Part shown: positions 1 to 7,779 of the stretch, piece after piece
Layout: every line of letters starts with the position of its first letter
Numbering within the stretch: position 1 is the first letter of the stretch
Assembly (NCBI RefSeq): GCF_900113245.1
Contig: NZ_FOOQ01000008.1
Span: 1-64,000 of the forward strand
Source: Halopelagius inordinatus
Lineage (GTDB): Archaea > Halobacteriota > Halobacteria > Halobacteriales > Haloferacaceae
Direction: 5' to 3'
Length of the DNA: 64,000 bases
The notes under the pieces: generated by a model
Database searches by the model: none
The model's input: only the letters and a program-made list of their open reading frames with translations
Told to the model about the DNA's origin: nothing
Program-made: the position numbers and the translations under genes

Positions 1-332
1 TCGCCCTTCCACGCCTCGTAAGAGCCGAAGTCCTCTTCGATTCGGTCCGCGAGTGCGCCCTCGGGTTCGTCGCCGCCTTCCGGCGACATCGAGTTCCAAA
101 ACAGGTCGTGGAGGATGTGTCCGGACCCGTTGTGGGTGACGTTTCGGATGGCGCCGGGCGACGAGGAGAAGTCGCCGTCCTCGCGGTTGGATTCGAGGGT
201 TTCCTCGGCGGAGTTCCAGCCGTTGACGTAGCCCTGATGGTGGGTATCGTGGTGCCACGTCAGAACCTGTTCGGAGACGTGCGGTTCGAGTGCGTCGTAG
301 TCGTACGGGAGCGGGTCGAGTTCGTAGCTCAT
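1..332 (-). CDS. sod: Superoxide dismutase (Fe/Mn), C-terminus beyond window
   Basis: Only the N-terminal ~110 residues are inside the window; the gene continues past the left edge. The product begins MSYELDPLPYDYDALEPHVS and contains the HHDTHHQGYVNGWN helix of the Fe/Mn superoxide dismutase family, including the first metal-ligand histidine region, and then HNGSGHILHDLFWNSMSP, which holds the second ligand histidine. The enzyme dismutates superoxide to oxygen and hydrogen peroxide in the cytoplasm. The ATG at 332 is the only start that gives the canonical N-terminus. An AT-rich element at about 380-392 on the upstream side (TTACTTAACT read on this strand) could be the TATA box, which would leave a short leader. 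Divergent from the pirin gene. Mn versus Fe specificity cannot be judged. Confidence 0.95.
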   Translation of the reverse strand, partial: MSYELDPLPYDYDALEPHVSEQVLTWHHDTHHQGYVNGWNSAEETLESNREDGDFSSSPGAIRNVTHNGSGHILHDLFWNSMSPEGGDEPEGALADRIEEDFGSYEAWKG

Positions 333-503
333 CTACGTCTTCGAATACGTCCGTTTGGAACATGAACGTTCCCTGAACCGCAGTTAAGTAAGCAACGTTA
401 CCATAGTGAGTCGGTACCTAAGTCGGTCGAGGTGGCCATATATTGGGGATGTGTGGGATCTGTATCTACTACCTGAGTAGTTCTGGCTTCCGCATGCCGA
501 GCG

Positions 504-509
504 TTTATC
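504..509 (+). promoter_or_regulatory. TATA box of pirin gene
   Basis: TTTATC centred 27 nt upstream of the pirin ATG at 534. This is the spacing expected for a leaderless haloarchaeal transcript. A small inverted repeat, ACTAC-CTGA-GTAGT at 468-481, lies just upstream and may bind a regulator. Confidence 0.55.
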
Positions 510-533
510 GGTCGGAACGGCATCGACTCGGGC

Positions 534-1283
534 ATGGAATCAGACGAGCAGACCGAGAGTCGAACCGGCCCGGTTCGGGGAGAGACGGTTCGGCACGGCC
601 CGAGCGTACACGCGAACCGCGCGTTTCCGACGGGCGCGTACCCCGAGAACCTCGACCCGTTCGTCCTCTTCGAACGCTTCTACATCGACCCCGACGAGGG
701 GTTCCCGATGCACCGCCACGAGGGGTTCGAGATAGTCACCTACATGATAGAAGGAGGGATGGACCACGAGGACTCCCTCGGCGTCGCTCACACCGCCTCC
801 GAGGACGAGGCGATGCGCATCACGGCCGGAGGCGGAATCCGCCACTCCGAGTTCGCCGCCGGGGGCGCGGCGTGCAACGGCCTCCAACTCTGGGTGAATC
901 TCCCGCGAGCGAAAAAGGAGGCCGACCCCGACTACGTCGACGCCACCGACGAGCAACTCCCGACCGAGGAACTGGACGGCGCGACGGTGACCACCGTCGT
1001 CGGCGAGGGGTCGCCGGTCGAACTCCAGACGCCGATGGAGTATCTCGACGTCCGCGTCACCGACGCGTGGACGTGGTCGATTCCCGACGGGTGGTCGGGG
1101 TTCCTCTACGGCGTCTCCGGTGGCGGAACCGTGGACGGAGACGACTTCGGCGAGGGCGACGTTCTCCCGGTCACGGACGCCCGTGACGTCGAACTCGGGA
1201 GCGAGACGACCCTCCGTCTCGTCGCAGTCTCTGGCCGACCGCACGGGGAGCCCATCCGCCAGCGCGGCCCGTTCGTTCTCTGA
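534..1283 (+). CDS. Pirin family protein
   Basis: A 249-residue bicupin. The N-terminal cupin carries the pirin signature: MHRHEGFE (H60 and H62) and GGIRHSE (H104 and E106) supply the usual four metal ligands, here with HRHEGFE in place of the common HPHRGFE. The C-terminal half is a second, less conserved cupin. Pirins are non-haem iron proteins; some show quercetin dioxygenase activity and some act as regulatory partners, so the physiological role here is open. The ATG at 534 sits 27 nt downstream of a TATA box, which supports this start and leaderless transcription. It is monocistronic and divergent from superoxide dismutase; a link to oxidative stress is only inferred from that neighbour. 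Confidence 0.9.
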   Translation: MESDEQTESRTGPVRGETVRHGPSVHANRAFPTGAYPENLDPFVLFERFYIDPDEGFPMHRHEGFEIVTYMIEGGMDHEDSLGVAHTASEDEAMRITAGGGIRHSEFAAGGAACNGLQLWVNLPRAKKEADPDYVDATDEQLPTEELDGATVTTVVGEGSPVELQTPMEYLDVRVTDAWTWSIPDGWSGFLYGVSGGGTVDGDDFGEGDVLPVTDARDVELGSETTLRLVAVSGRPHGEPIRQRGPFVL

Positions 1284-1390
1284 CGGGCGTCGGCGCGGAA
1301 CGTCCTCTACTGACAGACGTTCGTCACTTTTCCAAACTCTTTAGGGATCTAACTTTGGTGGCTGGGAGACATTCGAACGAATAGAAACCA

Positions 1391-1735
1391 ATGGCCGTTA
1401 CCCAAAACGACAGCACGCCCGCACGTTCGTCCGACGAGCATCTGGCCGCCCTCGGAGACGAACACCGCCGGGCCGTAGTCGAAGTCCTCGCGGCGGAGGA
1501 CCGCCCGGTTCGACTCTCACGCCTCGCGGAATCCGTCGTCGCGGAGATGCGCGACGACTCGTTCGGGACGCCGTCGCACGACGATATCGACTGCGCGAAA
1601 CTGGAACTGCACCACCACCACCTCCCGAAGTTGGACGCCGCGGGCGTCCTCGACTACGACTACGAGGAGAGCCGCATCGTTCCGACGGACGACATCCACA
1701 CCGTCTACGACATCGTGCGGTCCGTCACGGCGTAA
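1391..1735 (+). CDS. Winged-helix protein, DUF7344-like
   Basis: A 114-residue acidic protein predicted to be a single winged helix-turn-helix domain. The order LGDEHRRAVVEVL, a PVRLSRLAESV helix, then LHHHHLPKLDAAGVLDYD followed by a short wing is the pattern of the haloarchaeal DUF7344-type regulators. No membrane segment and no ligand domain are visible. It stands alone, with intergenic DNA on both sides, so its targets cannot be inferred. Two relatives lie in this window at 16418-16840 (minus) and 41270-41905 (plus). Function as a transcription regulator is inferred from the fold; DNA binding is not shown. Confidence 0.8.
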   Translation: MAVTQNDSTPARSSDEHLAALGDEHRRAVVEVLAAEDRPVRLSRLAESVVAEMRDDSFGTPSHDDIDCAKLELHHHHLPKLDAAGVLDYDYEESRIVPTDDIHTVYDIVRSVTA

Positions 1736-1983
1736 CTTCGCTCGCCCCGAGTCCCCCTCTTCGGCCCCGACAGACCGTTTTCCGCCCGCCCTTTGTTTTC
1801 CGTCCCCCCAAAAGAGCGAAGCGACCGTGACCACCACTCGTCGAGACGGCTACTCCGAATCGCCCTCCGCGGTGAGGGGCGACGAATCGTTCGCCGACGC
1901 CGCCGGGCCACAACGATAAACACCGTCCCGGAGGATTGTACGTTCGAGAAGACGCTGAACCACCACCGTACTCTCACCATGCT

Positions 1984-2535
1984 ATGACATCTGGAAGCGA
2001 AGCCGGCGACGCGCGTGACTCGGCGATACAAGAGCAGTCCGAACGGCCGACCCGCCGTCGCGTGCTGGCGTCCGTCGGTGGGGCGGCGACGGCGATTCTC
2101 GCCGGTTGTGCCGGTTCAGACAGGTCCTCGGACTACGTGGACGGTGAAATCGACGCCTCCGAACTCGACGTTTCGGATAACAGTTCTCGGTCGGCCTCGG
2201 AGATGTCGACGGCGTCGTCTCTGGCCCAAGTCGAAAAGACGGAAGCCGCCAGTTCGCTCGACTCGCTCGAACTCGACGACCACTATTTCACCGTCGTGGA
2301 CGGCTACAAAGGCCCCGTCGTGCGAGGTACCGTCACGAACACGAGCAACGAGACGGTCGCTCTCGCCGAAGTTCGAGTTCGGGTGTTCGACGACACCGGA
2401 ACTTATCTCGGACTGTATCTCGACAGCGTCGGGGAGTTGGGACCGGAGACGACCTGGCAGTTCGAGGCCATCCTGCTCGCTTCGCTCGACGACATCGCCA
2501 CCTACGATATCGCCGTCTTCGGAATTCCCGAGTGA
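1984..2535 (+). CDS. Tat-exported lipoprotein with FxLYD-like domain
   Basis: A 183-residue secreted protein. The N-terminus has a twin-arginine signal (RRRVLASVGGAATAILAGC) ending in a lipobox with the lipidated Cys, as is usual for haloarchaeal lipoproteins. A Ser/Asp-rich spacer of about 70 residues follows, then a C-terminal domain of about 85 residues with VVRGTVTNTSNETVALAEVRVRVFD...GLYLDSVGELGPETTWQFE. That is the FxLYD-type immunoglobulin-like fold found in many archaeal surface proteins. The ATG at 1984 is chosen because it places the RR motif 20-30 residues from the start; the longer reading would add a charged, signal-free extension. Probably anchored to the outer face of the membrane. 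Substrate or partner unknown. Confidence 0.85.
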   Translation: MTSGSEAGDARDSAIQEQSERPTRRRVLASVGGAATAILAGCAGSDRSSDYVDGEIDASELDVSDNSSRSASEMSTASSLAQVEKTEAASSLDSLELDDHYFTVVDGYKGPVVRGTVTNTSNETVALAEVRVRVFDDTGTYLGLYLDSVGELGPETTWQFEAILLASLDDIATYDIAVFGIPE

Positions 2536-2809
2536 GCGTTCGCTCTCCCCTCGAAACCGCACGCGGCCGACTGTCTCCCCCGAGAGACCGACGCCCGGAA
2601 CTCGGCCACGACGGACCGCAGAACGGCCGCTACCGATTCGAATCCTTTTAGTTTCCGTCGCCGCTATCGTTCGGTCCCGAGTTCTCGTCGCCGGCGCCCG
2701 GTCGGTTTCGACTCGACTCCGATCCGGACGCAGTCTCGCGTTCTCCAGTGGAAACGATGGGGTCTACGTATAGGTTCGAAAGCCGGACTCTCCACACGAA
2801 ACGGAGGGC

Positions 2810-3304
2810 TTACTTCTCGACGTTCAGCAGCGCGACCCGTTCGCAGACGAGTGATTCCGCGTCGCCGTCGACGGTGGCCAGTTCGGCGTCGCTCACGTCG
2901 AAGAACTCGCGGACGAGCGATTCGTCGTAGTCGCCGAGCGTCTCTTCGGGTTCGAAGTCGAGTCGCTCGCGGAGACGTTCGACGGCGGCATCCTCGCTTT
3001 CGCCGTCCGCGAGGACGACGACGGGCGTCTCACCGGGGGAGACGCCCATCGCGAGGGCGTCGTCTATCTGTCTTCGCCCGGCGGCGTACAGCAGTATCTC
3101 GACCGCTCTGTCGCGTGCGACGTTCTCACCGCGCTCGAACGCCCGGTCCGCGAGTTCGACGGCGCGACGCAGGTGCAGTTCGCTCACCACGTACCGCGCG
3201 TCGAACGCCTGTACGGTCGTCTCCGTCTCCTCGGCGACGTCGCTCACCGTCGCCACGAACTCGCCCACGTCGGCGACGGACGCGACGCCTTCGAGCAGTC
3301 TCAT
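2810..3304 (-). CDS. cgi121: KEOPS complex subunit Cgi121
   Basis: A 164-residue protein matching archaeal Cgi121: N-terminus [17 protein letters not shown], the conserved central [22 protein letters not shown] helix and [14 protein letters not shown]. In the KEOPS complex (Kae1-Bud32-Pcc1-Cgi121), which makes the t6A modification of ANN-decoding tRNAs, Cgi121 binds the tRNA 3' end. Its start overlaps the end of hel308 by four bases (ATGA), so the two are co-transcribed and probably translationally coupled. The other KEOPS genes are not in the window. Normal length and no missing region. Confidence 0.88.
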   Translation of the reverse strand: MRLLEGVASVADVGEFVATVSDVAEETETTVQAFDARYVVSELHLRRAVELADRAFERGENVARDRAVEILLYAAGRRQIDDALAMGVSPGETPVVVLADGESEDAAVERLRERLDFEPEETLGDYDESLVREFFDVSDAELATVDGDAESLVCERVALLNVEK

Positions 3305-5778
3305 CCGAAATCACCCAGACTGGCCTGCTCCTGTGGGTCGTTCTCCTCGCGTCGGTCTCTCGCCGTCTCGAACGCCGCGTCCGGCACGTCCTCGTCGTCG
3401 GCCTCTCGAACGCCGTCCATCGAGGGGTCCTGCCGCCCGGCGTTCTCGAGGACGTTCTGGGCCGTCTTCCGACGCCCGCGCAAGGCCGCGAGGACGACGG
3501 ACTTGTCGGCCTCTCTGAGTTCCGCGCGCGTCGCGATACCCGCCTCGAAGAGGCGGCGGGCGCGCTTTCGGCCGACGCCGCGGACGCCCGCGAGGTCCAA
3601 CAGTTCGTCGCGGACGCCGTACTCGACGCGCTTTTTGGCCTCGCGCACGGCGATGGTCGCCGACGCGTCGATTTCGCTCGCCAACTGCTCCGCCGCGCCG
3701 AGCAACCACTCCGCCGTGTCGACTTTCCCGCGGATGTCGCCCGGGCCGACGCCGTAGCGTTCGGTGATTCGGCTCTCGGCTACCTCGTCGGTCCAGTCTT
3801 CGAGCAGGCGCGCCGTCTTCAGCGCCGAGAGCCACTCCTCGAAGCGCACGTCCTCGTACTCCGAGGGGGTGCTCCCGAGCAACTCCGGTTCGCGTTCGTA
3901 ACAGAGTTCGGTGTACTCCTCTCTGTCGCCCGACTTCAGGTAGAGCTGGTACATGTCGGGCGTCCGGCAGACGAGGTGGAACAGTCCGAGTGCGGTCGGA
4001 TACGTCCGGTCCGTCTCGAACTCGTCGTCTCTGTCGCCGTCGCTCTCGCTTTCGCCTTCGCCCGCGTTGCCTCCCTCGGACACCATCTCGCTCGCTCGCT
4101 GAAACCCCGCCGATTCGTCGGGGGAGTCGGCGGCGGCGCGGTCAGGTGCGCTCTCCGTCTCGCCTTCGAGTTCGCGCAGTTTCTCCGTTCTGTGGTCGCT
4201 CGCCCACCGCAGGCCGTCGATAATCTCCGCCGCGCTCATCGGGTCGAGATAGAGGCGAGAGACGGTGTGGCCCACGTTCGTCGCGGTTATCTCGTCGCCG
4301 TCGCGTTCGACGAACCCGTTAGCCTCCAGATAGTCGAGGACGTTGTCGGTCACCCGTTCGAGGCGTCCCGGTTCGTCCGTCTGCGTCGCGTACAGCGTCT
4401 GGTCGAGAAAGTCGAGAAGCCCCTCGCGGGTGCGGGCGAACCCGGAGGCGACGGTAGCGAGCAGGTGCGTCCGAAGCGCGGGTTCGGCGGCGAGTTTCGA
4501 GCGGACGGGTTCGGCGTCGGCCCAGACGTACCGCTCGAACAGTTCGTCGCGTTCGTCGGCGTTCTTCGCGAGGAGGACGGCCTCTCCGTAGGGGTCGAGT
4601 CCCGGCCGTCCGGCGCGGCCCATCATCTGGTGGACTTCGAGCACGTCGAGCGGTTTCATGCCGCCGAAGTCGCCGTCGTAGCGCCGCCAGTCGCGGACGA
4701 CGACGCGCCGACTCGGCGTGTTGACGCCCGCCGCCAGCGTCGGCGTCGCGCTTATGACCTTTATCAGCCTGTCGCGGAACGCGTCTTCCACGAGACTGCG
4801 GTGTTCGGCCGCGAGTCCGGCGTGGTGGAACGCGGACCCCTTCGCCACGCAGTTCGCGAGGGTGTCGCTCGTCTCCGCGTCCGAGACGTCGCGAATCTCG
4901 TGGGCCAACTCGGCGAGTTCACCGCGTTCCGCGTCCGTGAGGCGCGTCTCGGTCACGTCCGCGAGTCGCTTCGCGGACGCCTCGGCGTTGCGACGGGAGT
5001 TGACGAAGACGAGGCTCGACCCGCCGTCACCGTCGCCGTCGCCCTCGTCTAAGATGTCCGCGACGAGTGCGGCCGTCTGCCTGTCGCCCTTCTCGACGGG
5101 CACCTCTCGTTGGCTGCCGTCGTCGAAGGTGATGGCGTTGCCGTAGTGGACGCCCATCTTCAGGTCGATGGGCCGCCAGTCGGACTGGACGAGTTCGGCG
5201 TCCAACCACTCCGCCACCTCGTCGGCGTTACCCACCGTCGCGGAGAGGGCGACGACCTGCAGGCCGGGGTTTATCTTCCGGAGTTTTCCGAGGGTCACTT
5301 CGAGCGTCGGGCCGCGGTGGCTGTCGTCTACGAGGTGGACTTCGTCGGCGACGACGCAGGAGAGTTCGTCCACCCACGGCGCGTTGTTGCGGACGAGCGA
5401 GTCCACCTTCTCGCTGGTGGCGACGATGATGTCTCTGGACGCCAACCACTCGCCGTCGGAGTCGTAGTTCCCCGTGGAGACGCCGACATCGACGCCGTAC
5501 TCTTCCCAGCGTTCGAACTCGGCTTTTTTCTCCGACGCCAGCGCTCTGAGGGGGACGATGTAGAGCGCCTTCCCGCCGCGTTCGACGGCCGAAAGCATCG
5601 CCAACTCCGCGATGAGCGTCTTTCCGCTCGCCGTCGGAACGCTCGCGACGAGGCTCTCGCCCGCCGTCACGCCCGCCTCGACGGCGTCGGCCTGCGGCGG
5701 ATACAGCTCCTCGATACCCTCGTCGCGGAGGTGTTCGGGGACGCCCGGCGGTAACCCCGCGAGGTCCGCTGTCTTCAT
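3301..5778 (-). CDS. hel308: ATP-dependent DNA helicase Hel308
   Basis: An 825-residue superfamily 2 helicase. Walker A is VPTASGKT (residues 47-54), the DEVH box is at 145-148, and motif VI is [10 protein letters not shown] in the middle of the protein. A winged-helix/ratchet region follows, then the terminal helix-hairpin-helix segment [20 protein letters not shown]. Hel308 unwinds lagging-strand forks and removes bound proteins, and in haloarchaea influences recombination. A haloarchaeal acidic insertion of about 60 residues (around 545-605) precedes the C-terminal third. The protein ends QASLGDFG, resembling a PCNA-interaction (PIP) peptide and closely like QAGLTEFG inside Hef in this window. 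Followed by cgi121 with a 4-nt overlap. Full length. Confidence 0.97.
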   Translation of the reverse strand: MKTADLAGLPPGVPEHLRDEGIEELYPPQADAVEAGVTAGESLVASVPTASGKTLIAELAMLSAVERGGKALYIVPLRALASEKKAEFERWEEYGVDVGVSTGNYDSDGEWLASRDIIVATSEKVDSLVRNNAPWVDELSCVVADEVHLVDDSHRGPTLEVTLGKLRKINPGLQVVALSATVGNADEVAEWLDAELVQSDWRPIDLKMGVHYGNAITFDDGSQREVPVEKGDRQTAALVADILDEGDGDGDGGSSLVFVNSRRNAEASAKRLADVTETRLTDAERGELAELAHEIRDVSDAETSDTLANCVAKGSAFHHAGLAAEHRSLVEDAFRDRLIKVISATPTLAAGVNTPSRRVVVRDWRRYDGDFGGMKPLDVLEVHQMMGRAGRPGLDPYGEAVLLAKNADERDELFERYVWADAEPVRSKLAAEPALRTHLLATVASGFARTREGLLDFLDQTLYATQTDEPGRLERVTDNVLDYLEANGFVERDGDEITATNVGHTVSRLYLDPMSAAEIIDGLRWASDHRTEKLRELEGETESAPDRAAADSPDESAGFQRASEMVSEGGNAGEGESESDGDRDDEFETDRTYPTALGLFHLVCRTPDMYQLYLKSGDREEYTELCYEREPELLGSTPSEYEDVRFEEWLSALKTARLLEDWTDEVAESRITERYGVGPGDIRGKVDTAEWLLGAAEQLASEIDASATIAVREAKKRVEYGVRDELLDLAGVRGVGRKRARRLFEAGIATRAELREADKSVVLAALRGRRKTAQNVLENAGRQDPSMDGVREADDEDVPDAAFETARDRREENDPQEQASLGDFG

Positions 5779-5862
5779 CGTGTTCGGTTGGCGCGTCGTC
5801 CGGTTTAAACTGTCGGGTCGCGGCTCTGCGGCCGTCTCCCCGCCGTCGGCTCGGAACGCGAT

Positions 5863-7122
5863 TCAGGGACGGTCCAGGAACAAAGAGAGGTGGCGAACGA
5901 CCGTCCGACTCTCCAACCCGCCGGCTATCGCGCCGGTGACGACGCCGATGGTGCTGATAAAGCCCGCCGTCCGGACGAGGTCGACGATGCTCACCGCGGG
6001 GTTCTGGAGAGAGGGCCACGTGCTGATGAGGTCCGGCGGGAAGACGAACAGTTCGATGACGAGCATCAGGAGGGCGACGAGCGTGAACAGACCGAGGACG
6101 GCCGAGAACATCGTCGCCAACACGACGACGTTCACCACGGCCATGTGTTCGGTCATCACCTGGTGGGGGTCCCGCGGGAAAAAGAGGCTCTGTGCGAACG
6201 CGAGGTACAGCGTCGCCGCGACGATGCTGAGCGACGCGAACCCCGCCGCCGTCGCGTCGCCCATGTGTATCCCCACGTCCCACGTCTCCGCGCTGAACAC
6301 CAGAACCAGCGTCGGCGCGACGGCGGCGGTGGTCAACCCCGGCAACGAGAGAGGGAGAAGCGGCGCTCGGTTCCGAACCAGAGAGCGGAGGACGTACCCG
6401 GCGTTGCCGACGGCGCTCTCGGCGTGGAACGCCGCCCGTCCGAGCGGGTTCCGGACGCCGTCTACGTCCGCCGATTCGGGAACGCTCGGGGCGACTCGGC
6501 GGAGTCGTTCTCGCGTCTTTGGGGCGAACGACCCGACGCTCCGACGCTCCGGGTCGAACCGGAACGGTCGCATCACGGCGCAGTCGGCGTCGTGTCCCGC
6601 GTCGAGGACGTGTCCGGCGAGATGCAACAGGAGGTGTGCGGCGTTCCACCGCACCGGTTCCGAGTCCAGAGCGCGAATCGGTTGGTCCCGCGGCGAGGTG
6701 AGCAGTCGCCGCGTCGAGACGACGATGACTCGGCTCACCGGCGACGCCAGACCCGGAACGACCCGTTTCCGGTTCGATATCAGCGGGACGTCGGTCACCA
6801 CGACCACCGCGTCGTACGGGCCGTCGACCATCCGGAGCGTCGCTTCGTCGAGGAAGTCCGAGGGTCGGCGGGAGTGCCCGTCGTCGAGTCGGTCGGGCTC
6901 TTCCTCGTAGAACGCCCACTCCACGCCGGTTCCGCGACAAAGCTCGTCGCGGGCGTCCGAGACCATCCGGTTCGCGAACCCGCGGAACGGTTCCACCTCG
7001 GCCGTCGGCGAGTGAGAGACGACGACTCCGACGTCTATCGTCTCGCCGCCCTCGTTCGAGTTCGAGACGGACGTTCGACCGTCGGCGCGGGAGTCGGACG
7101 CTGTTCGGTCCACGCCGTACAC
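5863..7122 (-). CDS. Membrane protein with degenerate archaemetzincin-like domain
   Basis: About 419 residues. The first ~210 resemble an archaemetzincin: YDAVVVVTDVPLISNRKRVV, PGLASPVSRVIVVSTRRL, then HLLLHLAGHVLDAGHDADCAVM. In that motif the metzincin spacing H-x3-H-x2-G and a downstream C-x2-M are present, but the catalytic Glu after the first His is Leu (H163-L164 counted from GTG 7122), so peptidase activity is unlikely. The second half has about five hydrophobic segments and ends in FLDRP, so the domain is membrane-tethered. The start is uncertain: a GTG at 7122 keeps the gene clear of the divergent ferredoxin promoter. It could be a sensor, a zinc-binding scaffold or an inactive protease. 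Divergent from the ferredoxin gene at 7237. Confidence 0.75.
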   Translation of the reverse strand: MYGVDRTASDSRADGRTSVSNSNEGGETIDVGVVVSHSPTAEVEPFRGFANRMVSDARDELCRGTGVEWAFYEEEPDRLDDGHSRRPSDFLDEATLRMVDGPYDAVVVVTDVPLISNRKRVVPGLASPVSRVIVVSTRRLLTSPRDQPIRALDSEPVRWNAAHLLLHLAGHVLDAGHDADCAVMRPFRFDPERRSVGSFAPKTRERLRRVAPSVPESADVDGVRNPLGRAAFHAESAVGNAGYVLRSLVRNRAPLLPLSLPGLTTAAVAPTLVLVFSAETWDVGIHMGDATAAGFASLSIVAATLYLAFAQSLFFPRDPHQVMTEHMAVVNVVVLATMFSAVLGLFTLVALLMLVIELFVFPPDLISTWPSLQNPAVSIVDLVRTAGFISTIGVVTGAIAGGLESRTVVRHLSLFLDRP

Positions 7123-7206
7123 GTCGGCCCTCCGGCGGTAAAGTGACGGGGCCGATTCGGACGCTCGCGGCGGGTCGTCGTCGGGCGACGCGGCGGCGTC
7201 GCCACC

Positions 7207-7213
7207 GATATGT
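7207..7213 (+). promoter_or_regulatory. TATA-like element of ferredoxin gene
   Basis: GATATGT centred 27 nt before the ATG at 7237, the spacing expected for leaderless transcription. It supports ATG 7237 over an upstream in-frame ATG at 7210, which lies inside this element. Confidence 0.4.
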
Positions 7214-7236
7214 ACGCCCTCGCCGAACGTCCGGCC

Positions 7237-7479
7237 ATGAAGATTCGATACGACCGCGACACCTGCATCGGGATGTTCCAGTGCGTCGACGAGTGGGACG
7301 CCTTCGAGAAGAACCTCGACGACGGGAAAGCCGACTTGGACCGAGCGGAGGAGGTCGAACCCGACGTCTTCGAACTCGAAGTCCCCGAGGACGAGGAGTT
7401 CGACGCCGAGTTCGCCGCCCGCGTCTGTCCCGTCGACGCCATCGAACTGTACGACGACGACGGCGAACAGGTCGTCTGA
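7237..7479 (+). CDS. Small [3Fe-4S]-type ferredoxin
   Basis: An 80-residue acidic ferredoxin beginning MKIRYDRDTCIGMFQC. The cluster-binding loop is C10-x5-C16 with the usual middle cysteine replaced by Met13, and a single C-terminal Cys-Pro (VCPVDAIELYDD) supplies the third ligand. Three ligands instead of four point to a [3Fe-4S] cluster. Such proteins are cytoplasmic one-electron carriers; the partner is unknown. In related bacterial systems they often serve P450s or oxidoreductases, but no such gene is nearby. Monocistronic. The start at 7237 is supported by a TATA-like element 27 nt upstream. Confidence 0.88.
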   Translation: MKIRYDRDTCIGMFQCVDEWDAFEKNLDDGKADLDRAEEVEPDVFELEVPEDEEFDAEFAARVCPVDAIELYDDDGEQVV

Positions 7480-7548
7480 CCTTCCCCGTCCGCGAAGTAG
7501 GCACAACCGTTATGTACGCTCGTTGAGATTCGTACGCCTAAGAGGACC

Positions 7549-7707
7549 ATGAGCCACCGAAGTCACAACACACGCCTCTCGGAGTGGGCCGACCTCGTCG
7601 GAGCGTCGCTCCCCGATTCGCTCGCGGAGGTCGAAGACGTAGAGGAGACGGCGCGCGACGCCGCCGACATCGCTCCCGGAGACGGCGAGCGCGGACGCCC
7701 GAACTGA
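7549..7707 (+). CDS. Small hypothetical protein, 52 aa
   Basis: A 52-residue protein beginning MSHRSHNTRLSEWADLVG and ending in an acidic tail. I do not recognise a family. It has G/C-rich third positions like the neighbouring genes. A TTATGTA element at 7509-7515 is a plausible TATA box with a roughly 10-nt leader. The predicted structure is a short amphipathic helix (SEWADLVGASLPDSLAEVED) followed by a disordered tail. It lies 72 bp upstream of hef and in the same direction, so it may share transcripts with hef, although hef has its own TATA-like sequence. The function is unknown and it may be an unrecognised partner of its neighbours. Confidence 0.6.
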   Translation: MSHRSHNTRLSEWADLVGASLPDSLAEVEDVEETARDAADIAPGDGERGRPN

Positions 7708-7779
7708 GGGTCGAGCGCCCCGTTTCAGTTCCACCGCGGTTCGCGAACGCTTATTCGCGACGACGCCGAAGCGCCTACG

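Noticed and set aside
2536-2809. Possible RNA gene between convergent lipoprotein and cgi121 genes
   Set aside because: A TATA-like CCTTTTAG occurs near 2647, but no tRNA fold, conserved stem or T-loop could be found; only an unproven transcript is possible.
2851-5052. 733-codon plus-strand open frame opposite hel308
   Set aside because: Arg/Pro/Ser-rich composition typical of antisense of a GC-rich gene; hel308 with all helicase motifs occupies the other strand.
5228-7504. 758-codon minus-strand frame across hel308 and the metzincin-like gene
   Set aside because: Arg/Gly-rich shadow frame with no domain, crossing a gene boundary.
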